DNA of 64,000 nucleotides. It comes from Apus apus. Its lineage: Eukaryota; Chordata; Aves; Apodiformes; Apodidae. Under the pieces are notes generated by a model that worked only from the letters and a program-made list of their open reading frames with translations, ran no database searches and had not been told where the DNA came from. How positions within the stretch are numbered: position 1 is the first letter of the stretch; every line of letters starts with the position of its first letter. This document shows positions 12,801-24,199 of this stretch, in pieces. Location: positions 25,476,108 to 25,540,107 of the forward strand of contig NC_067289.1 in NCBI RefSeq assembly GCF_020740795.1. The letters are read 5' to 3'. The position numbers were made by a program, and so were the translations under genes.

Positions 12801-15800
12801 CAGCTTCTCCAAGGTCCCACAAGAACCTGTGACAGAGGTGGGAATGGAGATTTCTTAAGAACTTATCTGCATCAGCTAACCCAATACAGGTCTCTATTTA
12901 TAAAATAAGGTAGTCCAGTAGAGGTATTTGCACTGAAAGAATAAGCATATTGAACTCTTAAGAACACAGCACACAACCCTAAATTTGGTGGTGTTCAAAG
13001 CTCTCAATAGCAGAACCTGGTTCCCTGGATAAGCTGCATTTTCACCATACCCCAACCATAAAAATCAACACAAAGACAATCTCTTCAGGACACTGAGCTG
13101 AGTCACAACACTAGCAAGTCACAACATGGAAGTCTTTTTTTCCCAATTAATGTAGCCAGCTAAAATAAGGATATTAGGGCTCACTCTTCCTTGCATTCTT
13201 CTGAAGAACTTCAAATGCATTAATCTTCTGTGCTCTTTCCATTCAGTAAGACAAATGTTGGCTAGATTTATATGCACAACTACGTGAGAGGAGAAACATT
13301 CTGTAAGTGCTCTGAGCAGGCATGTGGTTTCAAACTCTTCTCCTAAGTTCAGTTACGTGTCAAGGGTCTTACCGCAAACAGGGTTCAGAAAAAAAAAAGA
13401 AACCCAGTGATCAACAAAGGTCTGTGCAGGAAATGAGACTCTGTTCCCATCAGAACAGCTGTGATACAAAGCATGACTGAGAATCAAACACCACTTCGAT
13501 GGTGAAACTGTTGGTTTTCTCTCTATGACTAAACCAGTTCCTCTCTGCAATAGCAACAACTGAAAGCCTTGGGGAACGAGTGAGCTTGAAAGATCCAAAC
13601 AGGTATGAAAACCCTTTGTACTTAAGGCTGAAAGGTTAGTCAAATGGAACTCAGCAACTGTAGATGTAAATCAGTCATTTACACCTTCCGGTGACCCAAA
13701 AGTGACAACATTTCATCTTACTTGAAGTAAACAGTTACTTGAAGTTCCAGGCTGTGGTCCAGCTTTGGGTGAGGGACCAAGTGTTTAAACTCCACTGCAT
13801 AAAACCAAATTTCATGTAAAGTATATCTGCTTAGTAAGAGCTTTCTTTTTAAGCAAAGATGCTGAAATAGGAACATCAGATCTTAAGACAACAGCAGCCA
13901 AAATTGACTCCCATCAAAACCAATACCCATTCCAAGTAAGTAACAGCAAGGAAGGGCCCAGGAGAATATTCCTGAAGGAATGTTCTTCAAACTGCTCTTC
14001 ACAGCACTGCAATAAAAGTGCAGCCAAACCACACTCATTGCTCTAAAGAGTGTGGAAGGAAAACAGGAACCTTCCCTCACAGAAGCAATATTTTGCACCA
14101 GGGAAAAAAAAAACCCAAACACAAGCTGGTAAACAAGGTCCTGCAGTCTTGATTTTATCATCATCTCATCATTCTTAAACTGAAGAGAGGAGCAGCAGGT
14201 GTCAGGGCAGGAAATTAGTTTCATGTTTGACTTCATTTGTTCCCTCATGTCAGGCTGCTTCTCTCTGCTGTGCCTGTAACCCAGGCTGGAGGCTCAAAAA
14301 GAGAAAGGTGCTACAGAAGATGTCCCTCTACACTTAAAAGGCTCCATTATCAGGGGGAAAACAAACAAATAAGCAACTATCAATGTAGTAGTAGCTTTAC
14401 TGCTCTTCCTGTATTTATATTCTAAAAAGTTGGAAAGGTAAGTGTTCCTGCTTTTGCAATTGGTGGTACTTGAAAAGCAATCTGCTGTGATTTTCACAGG
14501 GAGAGGGTCTAGCCTGACTTGCAGGTTTGTAAATCTGAAACAACTGGTGAGATACTGGTCCAGATACATACAGAGCCTGGATGAAAGCCTGGCCCAAGAG
14601 CTCTTCTGGCAAGAAGGAAAAAAAAAATCCACCAGGCTCTCAGACACAGCTACCATCTCTGGATCAGGAAGGCATTGAGGCATGACTGCTGGAAGATAAG
14701 GAACTGCACTGAGAAGTATGTTTGTTTTCTTCCAAAAAAGCCCACTATCAGCCACTTTTGGACATCAGGTACTGGGTTGAAGTGGTCCTTTGGTGTGAAG
14801 TACTCTTAAGTTCTGAAAATCCGCAGCAATGAGGAGGTCAAACACATTCAGATCTTCCAGGGAGTACTGCATGTACCATATTCCATAACTCAAATCCATG
14901 TTACATCTTCCATTTGCCATAGAGGATAAACATGGATGTCCTTGACTGAGACAGATTGCTGGTTTCAAAGGTCTCCTACCCACACTGGATGGGGATATGT
15001 TCTGCAGAGAGTTTTGCTTGTTAACTTTAATTTTTATATTGGTAGATGTTCTGGAGACAGCCCAAGCACAGCTCTGAGTGGCAGAAGAGCTCATCTAGGA
15101 CATGGTCTTCACATCACAAGAGGGGCATTCACTGGCACAAAGCTGCACTATGAACACTTAGATGATCCAAGTCTAAAGACCCATTTTTAAAAAATGCTCT
15201 ACACAGACACACCTGCTTCTATATTTTTATAATTCTGTCCAATCCCAGGACTTAAAATACCTCTGAAACTTATAATAAATACTGAAACTGCATCAGTCCC
15301 ATCCATGTTTTACATAAGATGATCATATACAGGCTAACAGTCACTAGTGATCACCCATTCTGGATAGTCCATCCAGTGCTTCATGTCCCTCCCTCTACAC
15401 ACAGCTTCCCAAAAAAGGACTCCTTCATATGTTTGACTACAAGTATCAAATTTTGCTATTAGTACTCAGCTCAAATCTCTCCTGATTGCAACAAATATGT
15501 GTATCAACCAGGAAGGAACTTCACGATCACTGCTCTTGCTAAGCAAATAACTGTAACAGACTCTTTCTGTTCCTCATCCTTACCGAAACGGGCAGGCAGA
15601 CAAGGCTCCCAGGCTGTGCCTGCTGGATTCCCTGCGAGCAGCTCTTCTGAGCAATCTGCTGCACCAATTACAAATCTTTGTTTCAGAAAGGACTGTTTCA
15701 TGACCGTAAGTACACAGGGAACAGACTGACCTCAACCTGAAGCCAGGTGACAGCTGTTTCCAAAAGTGCAATCTGTTTATTGACGTGAAACAAGAGAAGG

Positions 15801-18800
15801 GGTCCATGAGTGACTGCAGATTGCTAGGGCAGCTCAGCACAACACTTGTAACTTCCCTAGATCCCTATAGCTAGAAGCCAATTAGTTTTATTTCATATGT
15901 AAATTATATGACAAAGTGGAGCAAACAGAAATTCATTGGAGCAGTACTGTTATAAAGCACAAGGCAAACACTTGTAAAATCACTTCCCATGCTTTTTATT
16001 TAGTGTCTCTGTCTTGCATTCCTTCTATCAAGGTTCTAAGAGAAGTTGAACATTCAGGGAACACACACGAAATGGCCAGGCACGGAGCACTTCAGCTGGC
16101 TCCTCATCTCCTGCACGGTGGCAGCAGTGCAGAGCAGAGACACTTCCTAAATTTAACTGCAATTGCTCAGAGGACACGGAGAAGTCCCTGAACAACTGAC
16201 ATGCTTCCACCCTGCTCTACGCGATTTTAAATTCATGTTCTAAGAGCATCAGAGGAACAAGTTAACCCATGACCACAAACAAGAAGTATGGAAAACTAGT
16301 TTCCTTTCCGTTTATTTCTGTCTTCACCTTTCCTTCCCATATGCCTCATTGGGTAACCTCATTGGGGAACACACAGTATCTACTCTGACTTCATCCAAGA
16401 ACCATGCACATACACTGAGTCATCAGTGCTCCCAGGTCGAGTATGTACCACTGGAGAGCCACCTGCTTTTCCACTTCATTTTGGCCTCTCTCTCCTAGCT
16501 AGAAGGAGCCATTTCACAAAACTTACAGGAATTACAGAAATGAAAAAAAAAATAAAAAAAATCAAAGCAACTCTGAGAAGGTGCCATTTCACATGAGATG
16601 GGACACGGCGGGACACACGTTGTTGAGCAGACATTGCAGTTCCCGTGGCACAGAGATGTCTCTTTGCCAAGAGAACAGGTGGAATTTTCAGTCAAAGGGG
16701 GAACTGACGGGTCAGGAACTGCAGAGTTGTTTTAGACAAATCCTTGTGTCATCAGTAATGGTGTTGCTTATTTTGAAAAGAAACATATGCATGACTGGAC
16801 AGGTGTGTGTGTGGGGAAAACCTGGTTGGTTCTGCAGCCAAGTATTTCCCCTTACTAAAGAGCATCTTAAAATATCCCAGCTTGGGTACTCTCATGCTGG
16901 AAAGCAGTACTTGGCATTGTCCTCTCAAATACTTAGCTGCAAGCTGGAACTTCTCCAGGGCCTCTCCTCACATGCATGAAGAAAACTGAGTGCTTTGAAT
17001 TATTTCAGCCTGCTTAAGTGCATACTCCCCTATTTGTTTAGAGAGCTTGGTATTTGTCTCTAAATAGTTGATAAACTTAAGAAAGCAAAAATATAAACAA
17101 TTTATGATAAAGTTTTATATTCAGTTTGAGGCCAAACTACACTAAGTATCTGAGGCAGCCATATAACAAAGAAGTAACTAAACAAGGTTCACCACTCCTC
17201 CCACTTTAATATCATATTACCTTAGGAGAAACACAACAACTGAATGTATATCATACATTACTCATCTCAATAATATTGAGATGAAGAAAGATTTATATAA
17301 ATAGCTTCTTGAAGAACATAATATTTTCTTTCAGAGCTCATTCTCTAATTGAGCCAATAGCCCAGCACTTTCTTGAGCAGCCCAGCTTTCTTGGAACAGC
17401 ACACAATGGCAATACTATGCATGCAGACTGTAATGATTACTTACCACGCCATATAAACCGAGTTTAAAACAAAGGAGAATAAACAACTACCACCCACTGG
17501 TTGTCAGGCTGGCTTCTGCACAGCCTTTCTTGGACATGCAAACTGCTGAACAGACATTTCCTTGTTGTATGCAATCTGTATAGATAGGCCTGTAAAGCTA
17601 GTCTGACCACAAGAGATTAATAGCTTTAGCCAAATAATGCGGTAACCATGTGAACGATGAGCTGTTCTAGCATGTTTGCGCGCCTCTCGGCAAGGTTCAG
17701 CACGCTGCTATCTGCATCTTGTTGCCAGGAGACACAACATCGCCCCGGAACAGAAGGGAAGGCAGGTTGCAGTGACCACCAGTGAACTCCATGGACAGTC
17801 ACACCAAGTCCCAGCAGACCACATCAGAAGGTTTAGCAAGTTCTTCTGATACAAGATATTGCGCAAGAAGAAACTGGTGACAATACATAGCAAAACTTCT
17901 ACCTCCACTTCAAGATCTAATTCAAAACAACATCAAGTTTAAGTTTTAGCATGTAACAGATTCAATGTTTGACATCAGAAGCTCTAGTCTTGGAAACTAG
18001 ATTATCACTGACACTTATCCACAAACATGAAGCTTTTCCAAGGGATGAAACACATACAAGAGTTACAGAACGTGCCAGTATGTCATTCCATGGTAAGTGG
18101 ATATTAAAAATTTACAGCAGTCATCCAGCCTTGCACTGGGGCATGATTTTGCAGCACTGACTGAAGCAAAGATCTTCACATCAGAGAAGGAAGAATAGTG
18201 CAGGCTCTAGAATTAGCAGGTTGAAAGAGACTTCAGTTAGAAAATACTGCTGCTTAAAATAATTTTAGTCCCAGTAGACTACTTTTACCCAAAGAAAGCA
18301 GCTACGTGGGCACTGGCTGGGTAGCCAGGTGGACTTGGCGAGATGAAGTCTAGCTGTGTTCACACACCCTGCCTGCCCCTGGACAGCAGCTTCAGGCCCA
18401 GCACAGCCAGTTTCCTGCCACTGCTGCTGACGTCCCGAGCCACCGGCGTCATGTGCCGGGACACGCACCCCAGAAGTTTCAGACAGACAGAAACTCTGTG
18501 TACCAAGAGACCAAAATACTCACCAGACTGGAAACCTGCACAGTAAGTGTAAAGGCAGACAAGGCTATTCAGCCAATTTTACAGGCTGGAAATGACTAAG
18601 CAATTAGGGAGCATTGTTTCTTTTAAAATTAACCATCCTTAACTCCATCATTTAGACGATGGAGATCATGTGTGTAGCGATGGATTCCGTGACACAGGCT
18701 TCAGAAGGAAAACTGCTTGTCTGCACAGAGCTCACATTTAAATTCCTTGTGTGGCCCCGTCTTACTTCTACATTTGCTGTTTTCTTTTCAGAAATAATTT

Positions 18801-21081
18801 CAAATACTTGGAAAAAATTGAAGCTTCTCGTTGTAGCATACAGCACAGACTAGCATATTTTTTTCCCCAGACAATTCTATAGGGTACAATTATTCCCTGT
18901 TACATAGAATTCTTATTTCCTACTTCACTTTCATTTGCAGTGTGGGGTCTCCATATTCTGGTGCTGTCTTCAGTAAAGAGGATGAATCCACAGAGGCTGA
19001 TGGAGCCTGAGTTTTAGTGCCTAATCCAGCATCCAGTAAGGTCAAAGTAAAGACTCACATTGACTTTAAGTATTAGATTTGGTCTCCAGTGCCTAATGGG
19101 AAATCTCAGCATAGTAAATGAAAACTAAAACATTAAGGAATAAGGGAGGCAGCGAGAACAAGTCCACAAGGCCTCAAATGGCAAAGGCAATTGGAAGTTT
19201 TTATTACACCACCACGGAAGCGTCGCTTTGAGCTGTCACTAAAATGATTTGCACCAGGCTCACAGTTACAGCAGGGCAGACAAGATAGGAGCAATTTGCA
19301 TTGTATGCTTCCTCCAGAAAATAAAAAGACAGCCTACACCCTGCATGCACCAGAAAACAGACTGTAGGGATCTGATGGACTTACTAACATCAGCACTCCC
19401 CACTACTCTTCAAAATGGAACCTGCATGATAAAAGTTGAAAAAGTTCCAGATCTCAGGGTGCAGGATCAAGCCTCAATTTGTAACATAACCAGGGAAACT
19501 AACACCACGATGGATAAATAACTTCTAATTAATACTTCAACATTTTTACATGACAACTGAAATAGATGAGCAGCATTTCTGAAGGTATTGCTCAGGTTAT
19601 TCAGAGGGAATCAGCTGAAACTTCCCCATGCATTAGCAACTGCATGAAATTTCCAGTCAAAGGACTTAACAGCACCTATCTGGTTTGAATTGCATAGAAT
19701 GTAATTATGAAAGCTGTGTTTGGAGTGCAGTCAATCTGGATTACAGTGACAGAAAGCAACTGCTCTATCATTCCTGTTTCAAAGGCTCATTTGTGCTGCC
19801 ACTTTTTCTAATTCGGAGAAAAAACTAATTAGGAACAGGAAGAACAAGAACAATGTTACACAACAGTCTGTCAGCTCTCTCCATTTCTATATGCTTTAAG
19901 TCCTTCACCTCCAAAGAATACTTGCCAGGTGATAAGAAGCAGTTTTAACACATGTACAAGCGTTGTGCCAAACTCGTTACAGTATTATGCAGGTATCATC
20001 ATCACGGGGTTCATAAAACACTCCTATGCAAAACATCAAGACAAAAGAAGGCACAAATGTGGCCCATTCTGTTATATTTCTGCACCACTGCTCAATTAAG
20101 CCCCTAGGGCTTTTCTAGTAAGGGAGTAAATTCAATTACCTACCGGTACTTCACTTTGATCCTGTCATTGTCAGGGTTGCAGTAGAGTCTTTCCAGATGC
20201 TCCTGGGAATCATTGGTTACACTCTGCCAACTCTGGGTCGCTGTCCTTCTCACCTGCCAATGATAAGGCAAGACTGTGTGATGTTTGGGACAATCACTGC
20301 CATAAACACAAGTGCCTTGGAGAAAATCCACACAGATTTCTATTCCGTCTTCCTGATGGGTGTGATACTGCAGCTGGTTCAAGAGCTCAAACACCAGGTC
20401 AAGAGAAGCTTCTTCACTTTTATCCTGGAATATCCCAGCACTCAATTGATTGCTCGTGTTCAAACTGTATTGCATTGGACAGCTATTCTCCTGAAATAAG
20501 CCAGATGTGTAGCTTTCCAGAATCTTGTCTGGGAACAAAGGACAAGCTGCACCATCACTAGAAGCTGGGTGCAAAAGATGATCCTGGAATGATTCATTAC
20601 TATTATCAGAAGCAGTTCCAGGAGTAGTGTCTGGTGAGAAGCCTTGCTCTCCTGACTGAACATCCTGCTCAGGGTGCCCAGAAGAAGGATGAGCTACTGG
20701 CAACTGACTCTGCACATCTGGAGCTGTTGGCACCAGCACAGTCACGTTACTTTCTGGTTGGGGGCAAGAAGTACCAAGGTCCAGAGTCTTTTTCACAGCA
20801 GGTTCACATAAATCACCATGATCACCACCTTGCCCTCGAGGCACAAAGACTCTATCCAAGGTCCCAGCCCCCAGCAAACTGGTGAAGATTGGCCGCAAAG
20901 CCCGGAGAGTTTCTGTGTCCAGTCTCTTCTGTGCTTGCTGCTTCTTCTTGAAGCAAGGCTTCACTGGTGGTATCTTTTCAGACAGTCTTATCTGAGGAGG
21001 AAAGTCCTCTGCAGGAGGGCACTTCATTCCTGGGCACTGAGCCTGCTGCACCACACACGCTGGCTCTGGTTCGGTGTCCAT
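425..21081 (-). CDS. TIPARP: TIPARP (PARP7), mono-ADP-ribosyltransferase, full coding span
   Basis: The spliced CDS joins five segments on the minus strand: 21081-20144, 6858-6690, 5289-5108, 1966-1697 and 872-425. They total 2007 nt, or 668 residues plus stop, close to the mammalian protein (about 657). All junction phases match. Domain order is a low-complexity N-terminal region, a CCCH zinc finger (C250, C258, C264, H268), a WWE domain (about 320-430) and a PARP catalytic domain (about 460-668). The catalytic triad reads H543, Y575, I642, the H-Y-I type of mono-ADP-ribosyltransferases. Family knowledge: TIPARP is a nuclear and cytosolic enzyme that transfers single ADP-ribose units from NAD+. 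It is induced by the aryl hydrocarbon receptor, which it represses in feedback, and it also dampens type I interferon signalling. Other CCCH/WWE PARPs (PARP12, ZC3HAV1) match the catalytic exon far less well. Confidence 0.97.
873..1696 (-). other. TIPARP intron 5
   Basis: Bounded by GTAAGG at the exon 5 side and TTCCAG at the exon 6 side. I see no coding signal, repeat family or structured RNA in it; the open frames here show no family resemblance. Confidence 0.85.
1697..1966 (-). CDS. TIPARP: TIPARP coding exon 5: linker and start of PARP domain
   Basis: This 270-nt exon encodes the last base of Q430, residues 431-519 and two bases of R520. A variable Pro/Ser/Ala-rich linker at its start is followed by the highly conserved block NFYPETW...DFIQVPV...YRTIYNLFHKTVP...LWEKYKR, the beginning of the ART fold. 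The acceptor is CCAACCAG| and the donor AAAAG|GTAAGG. The linker is GC-rich compared with the rest of the exon. Confidence 0.95.
1967..5107 (-). other. TIPARP intron 4
   Basis: GTAGGT donor and CCAACCAG acceptor. It is unique-looking sequence. A locally GC-rich patch around 4390-4500 opens a 177-codon frame on the minus strand that matches nothing I know and is probably chance. No CR1 copy is visible. Confidence 0.8.
5108..5289 (-). CDS. TIPARP: TIPARP coding exon 4: second half of WWE domain
   Basis: This 182-nt exon encodes residues 370-429 plus two bases of Q430 (PVVRLIEEA ... VVLMPFL). The acceptor is GGAACAG| and the donor ACA|GTAGGT. The stretch YILNIKDGFQQNACFRREIK appears several residues longer than the mammalian version I recall. 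The reading frame stays open and the splice sites are clear, so it is probably genuine protein sequence. Confidence 0.95.
5290..6689 (-). other. TIPARP intron 3
   Basis: Bounded by GTATTG and GGAACAG. Nothing recognisable inside. Confidence 0.8.
6690..6858 (-). CDS. TIPARP: TIPARP coding exon 3: first half of WWE domain
   Basis: This 169-nt exon encodes residues 313 (shared codon) to 369, beginning GHEFWVDLN and ending GWREYSE. It holds the start of the WWE fold, which in this family binds ADP-ribose-type ligands or mediates protein contacts. The acceptor is TTTCCAG| and the donor GAG|GTATTG, leaving phase 0. A run of serines near its middle is the only low-complexity part. Confidence 0.95.
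6859..20143 (-). other. TIPARP intron 2 (13.3 kb)
   Basis: The largest intron of the gene, between the zinc-finger exon and the first WWE exon. It is AT-rich, unique-looking sequence. The only repeat I can assign is a CR1 fragment at about 9928-10125. No secondary gene, tRNA or pseudogene is visible. Conserved regulatory elements could be present but cannot be judged from one genome. Confidence 0.75.
9928..10125 (-). mobile_element. CR1 LINE 3'-end fragment
   Basis: Read on the minus strand, the fragment encodes the C-terminal end of CR1 ORF2: [24 protein letters not shown], the [15 protein letters not shown]-type block. It ends in the CR1 3' terminus, with ATTCTGTG-type repeat units at about 9930-9944. 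It is 5'-truncated and decayed, and lies in TIPARP intron 2 in the same orientation as the gene. Confidence 0.85.
20144..21081 (-). CDS. TIPARP: TIPARP coding exon 2: N-terminus and CCCH zinc finger
   Basis: This 938-nt segment encodes residues 1-312 and part of 313. The start is the ATG at 21081-21079 (MDTEPEPACVV). It is the first ATG after an in-frame TGA at 21138-21136 within the same exon, and it matches the family's N-terminus. The non-coding part of the exon runs to 21140, after a good pyrimidine-rich acceptor ending CCCTAG. The exon carries a conserved basic motif (PCFKKK, which may act as a nuclear localisation signal) and the zinc finger C-x7-C-x5-C-x3-H at residues 250-268. The donor is CG|GTAGGT at 20143. 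The long Ser/Pro/Asp-rich middle (about residues 80-215) looks poorly conserved and probably disordered. Confidence 0.96.
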
Positions 21082-21140
21082 CAGACAGACTGCTCTCTCC
21101 AAATCACTTTCAAATGTCCCAGAGCCTCCCAAGAATCAAT
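21082..21140 (-). other. TIPARP: TIPARP exon 2 non-coding 5' part (5' UTR)
   Basis: The sequence between the acceptor TTTCTGCCCTAG| and the chosen ATG carries an in-frame TGA at 21138-21136. This limits the N-terminus to the ATG at 21081 if this acceptor is used. Confidence 0.75.
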
Positions 21141-23160
21141 CTAGGGCAGAAAGGAAAACAAGACAGTTAATCTCTCTAATTGCTCATGGTTGACACGAAC
21201 AAGATCACCCCTGGAGAGGATTTCGAGCCAGCAACAGCAAACTCCTCCCTTCTCTGTGACTGTGGGTAGCCCCTAGGCACGTAAAGCATGAAACCAACTA
21301 AACTCAGGCTAATTAATCCCAAACGCACTCATCCTCTTCTCACACATGAAATCTCAGAGACACTCAGGCACGCACACACAGTCCCCAGAGGATGAGCAGG
21401 AAAGGGGGATGGTCTGATGTCCTCCTCCTTGTGGTGGTGTTTAATAATAAACAGCACTTCAGTTCATTATATTCCACAAAAGTGAACACTGCATTGTTCA
21501 TTTCTATGCCTCCCTCACACACAGACCTGAGAACAGAAGCATTAGCAGCCGTACAGCCCTGAACGTTCCCACCGCACTTTAAACATTCATGCCTCATTTC
21601 CTCCCCCGGCAGACACAGGCAGACGCACACATTCCCATCCCGGTCACATCCAGCTCCCCCCATACACCCTCACACGCCTGCCCATCGACAGAGAGCTGCT
21701 GGCTTCGCTTCAAACAAGGCGCAAACTTCATCCTGCCTTCTGCAGAGGCCGGGATTTCATCTTGGGTTTATAAGGGGCAGGAATTTAAGTTGCTGACACC
21801 CTCCTCCTCCTGCCGAGCATCTGACAGTGACAGTCCGGTCCATGCGCAGCCCCCCCAGCTCCCACACGCTCCCCCTCCCGGGGCTGGCAGCAGCGATTCC
21901 AGCCGGGCAGCCAGGGAAACAAAGGGCTGCGAGTCCCTCCGGAGCAGAGAAAAATCCAGTTCGTTTGCAAGACGGAAAATAGTAATTTTTTTTTTTTTTT
22001 TCTAAAGCACAAATAAATACTATGTCTCGCACGTCACCAGAAGGCAAGCTCTGTACCTTTTAATCAGGAATACTTTATTACATTTAATTAAACCCTCTTC
22101 AATCTCCTCGCACGTAGCCTCAGAGCTTAGAGTGGGGCACATTAAGGATTACTTCCTGGATAAACGCATTCCAAGCAAAGTAACTTCTCATGACAAAACA
22201 AATTCCCAGAAAACAAAATTTGGCAATAATTTCCTACTACTGTCAATTTGTTGTGGAAAACTTCTCACCGAGTTCATTTGCAACGTTCATTTATAAGGCT
22301 TTTGTATTACCCTGGGAAACAGCACGTCAGGGTTGCCAGGAACAAAGTTGAACCTCTCCAGTTTCCCTTTCCCTTTTTTTTTTCTTTTTTTTAAATAATT
22401 TAAAACAGTTGGCATATTTGCTAGGCAGTTCAAACTCCAAAATTATGAGTATCTCTGTTGTACTTCCACAGACATACCAGGCAAGTCCCTTTCTAAACCA
22501 CCAAGCGTACTTTAAACCTTCAAGTAACTTCAAAGGCTTAAGAATCGTCAACTCAGAAAGGAATCGGATGCCTCACTTCATGGTGCCCAGGTTTAACAGC
22601 CCCTGTGATATGCAGGAGGGTTCAAAGAATCCTGCTGTGCTGAGGGGCTAAGTAAAGTGGCTTCTGGTCATTCATCAGCCCTGTCTTTAATGCTATTTCA
22701 ATACTGGTTTTGCTTGCTTGGTTATCACTTAAGTTTTGCTGCTATTTTTAAAGAACTCCCTTACCACGTACTGTTGAATCTGCCAACAAATCTACACATA
22801 GTAAGCAGTGGGAGTGAAGAATATCAGGATCTGTTGGCATTTCTACTTCAGCATTTCAACATCCCGAATCAGTCGCTATTATTTAGAAACAACATGAACA
22901 ATCACCCAGAGCAACGCTGTATTTGCACAATATATGTCAACAGAGGAAGGTCTCTGGGTGGGAGATTTCAGTCCCTGAGTACTTGTGAACCACACCTCCC
23001 TTTTCCTTTGCTGAAGGAACAAAGTCTAGTGGCCCTAAAATAAGTTTAAAAAAAAAAAAAAATAAAAGCAAACCAGCCCACACAGAACAAAACGAGCAAG
23101 TGGGACCTGCCAGACCGACCGCCTCGCAGCTTTCCGCAGAGTGCCCCCGCTGAAACCTAC
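21141..23160 (-). other. TIPARP intron 1 (tentative 5' border)
   Basis: Lies between the proposed exon 1 donor and the well-supported exon 2 acceptor. It includes homopolymer runs (T17 near 21986-22002, an A run near 23047-23061) and a moderately GC-rich patch at 21780-21920. No coding exon recognised. Confidence 0.45.
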
Positions 23161-23572
23161 CGGCTTGTGCTCCCCTCGATGAGATTCCTGCCTTTTGACC
23201 CAATTTCAGGACACCTCCAAAACCAGACCAGCCTTCTGGTGAGGGAAACAAAAAACAACCAACCCAAGCGCTGCAGCCGGGCTTCCGCACGCCAGTATCT
23301 CCACCTGAGAGCTGCAGGAGCGCCGGCCCCACGGCTCGCAGCTCCCGGGCTGCTCCTCCGGTTGCCTTCGGGGTTCCCAAGAGACGGGAGGGAGCGGGGG
23401 AGGCGGCGGGGAGCCCAGCCCGGCGCTGCGGGGAGCCCAGCCCGGCGCTGCGGGGAGCCCAGCCCGGCGCTGCGGGGAGCCCAGCCCGGCGCTGCGGGGA
23501 GCGGCTGCGGGGCTCAGGGCCGCCCAGCGCTGCCTGACACACCGCACATCCCGCCCCGCAGCTCCCTCTGCT
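23161..23572 (-). other. TIPARP: Proposed TIPARP non-coding first exon
   Basis: Inference only. A good minus-strand donor (CCG|GTAGGT) occurs at 23160, and a TATTTAAA element about 30 nt above 23572 could place the start site there. The interval is GC-rich and contains a four-copy 22-bp tandem repeat. TIPARP in other vertebrates has a non-coding first exon, which fits. Another start or donor within 23.1-24.2 kb remains possible. Confidence 0.35.
23411..23498. repeat. 22-bp tandem repeat, four perfect copies, in the TIPARP CpG island
   Basis: Copies at 23411-23432, 23433-23454, 23455-23476 and 23477-23498 are identical. Each begins GAGCCCAGCCC and ends GCGCTGCGGG. The array is followed by a partial copy. 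It is GC-rich and lies in the proposed first exon or promoter. Confidence 0.9.
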
Positions 23573-24009
23573 CCTTCACATCTTCCCGTCGCTGTTTTAA
23601 ATATCGCTTCCCCCGGAGCGCTCGGCGGGAGCCGCTCAGCCCGGGGAGGAGCTCCCAGGAGCGCAGCAGCCTCCCCGCCCCGCCCCGCCCCGCAGCCTGC
23701 CCCGCGCCCGGCCCACCGGGGCCCGGCCGTGAAGAGAGAGACAAAGCCGGCCAGGCTGGATCACGCCCTGTCCCCACGCGCGACAGCGACTCGTGTCCTT
23801 TCGCGTGTCGGTAAAGACCCCCCTGCTACACCCGCCCCTGACCAGGGACACCGGCGGAAACCGGCCGCGCGGTGCCCGGGTCGTTCCCGACAGCGAAGGC
23901 AGAAGGAATCCATGTAACGTTTGATTTACCACGCGTTAAGCATTTCCTTTCCCCGCTGTGAACCTGGCGAGCCCCCTGGCTGGCTGCAAGGAGGAGTTCT
24001 GAGGGCTGT

Positions 24010-24055
24010 GCGGGTGTGTGTGTGCGGTGTGTGTGTGCGGTGTGTGTGTGCGGGG
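24010..24055. repeat. TGTGTGTGCGG-type minisatellite
   Basis: About three copies of a 13-bp unit of alternating TG ending in GCGG lie within the CpG island. Alternating purine-pyrimidine sequence of this type can adopt Z-DNA. Length variation between individuals is likely. Confidence 0.8.
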
Positions 24056-24199
24056 GCTCGCTCGCACGCCCGCACCGAGCGCTCCCCCCGCCCGGACACG
24101 CAGCGCTGGAATGAAGAGTCCTCACGAAAGCCAAAGATAGCACTCCCTCCGCTTCCAAACGGCACCGAATTTCACAGTAAGTTACTCAAAGAACACTAA

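Larger units (their letters stand above)
23280..24130. promoter_or_regulatory. CpG island and probable TIPARP promoter
   Basis: A strongly GC- and CpG-rich block at the 5' end of TIPARP. On the minus strand it holds a clustered GC-box run (about 23676-23697), a TATTTAAA element (23603-23596) and a dioxin-response core TCGCGTG on the plus strand (23801-23807). TIPARP is known as an AHR target, so a response element here is expected, though a single core match is weak evidence. An AP-1 consensus TGACTCA lies further out at 24249-24255. Confidence 0.7.

Noticed and set aside
21082-21132. N-terminal extension of TIPARP from a TTG codon at 21132
   Set aside because: A non-ATG start is unlikely, and the ATG at 21081 fits the family and follows an in-frame stop.
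22657-23040. 128-codon plus-strand frame in TIPARP intron 1
   Set aside because: No homology recognised and antisense to a real intron; the length is not exceptional.
23167-23811. Plus-strand 215-codon frame and minus-strand frames over the TIPARP island
   Set aside because: Low-complexity translation of the 22-bp repeat and GC boxes, with no domain and no splice context.
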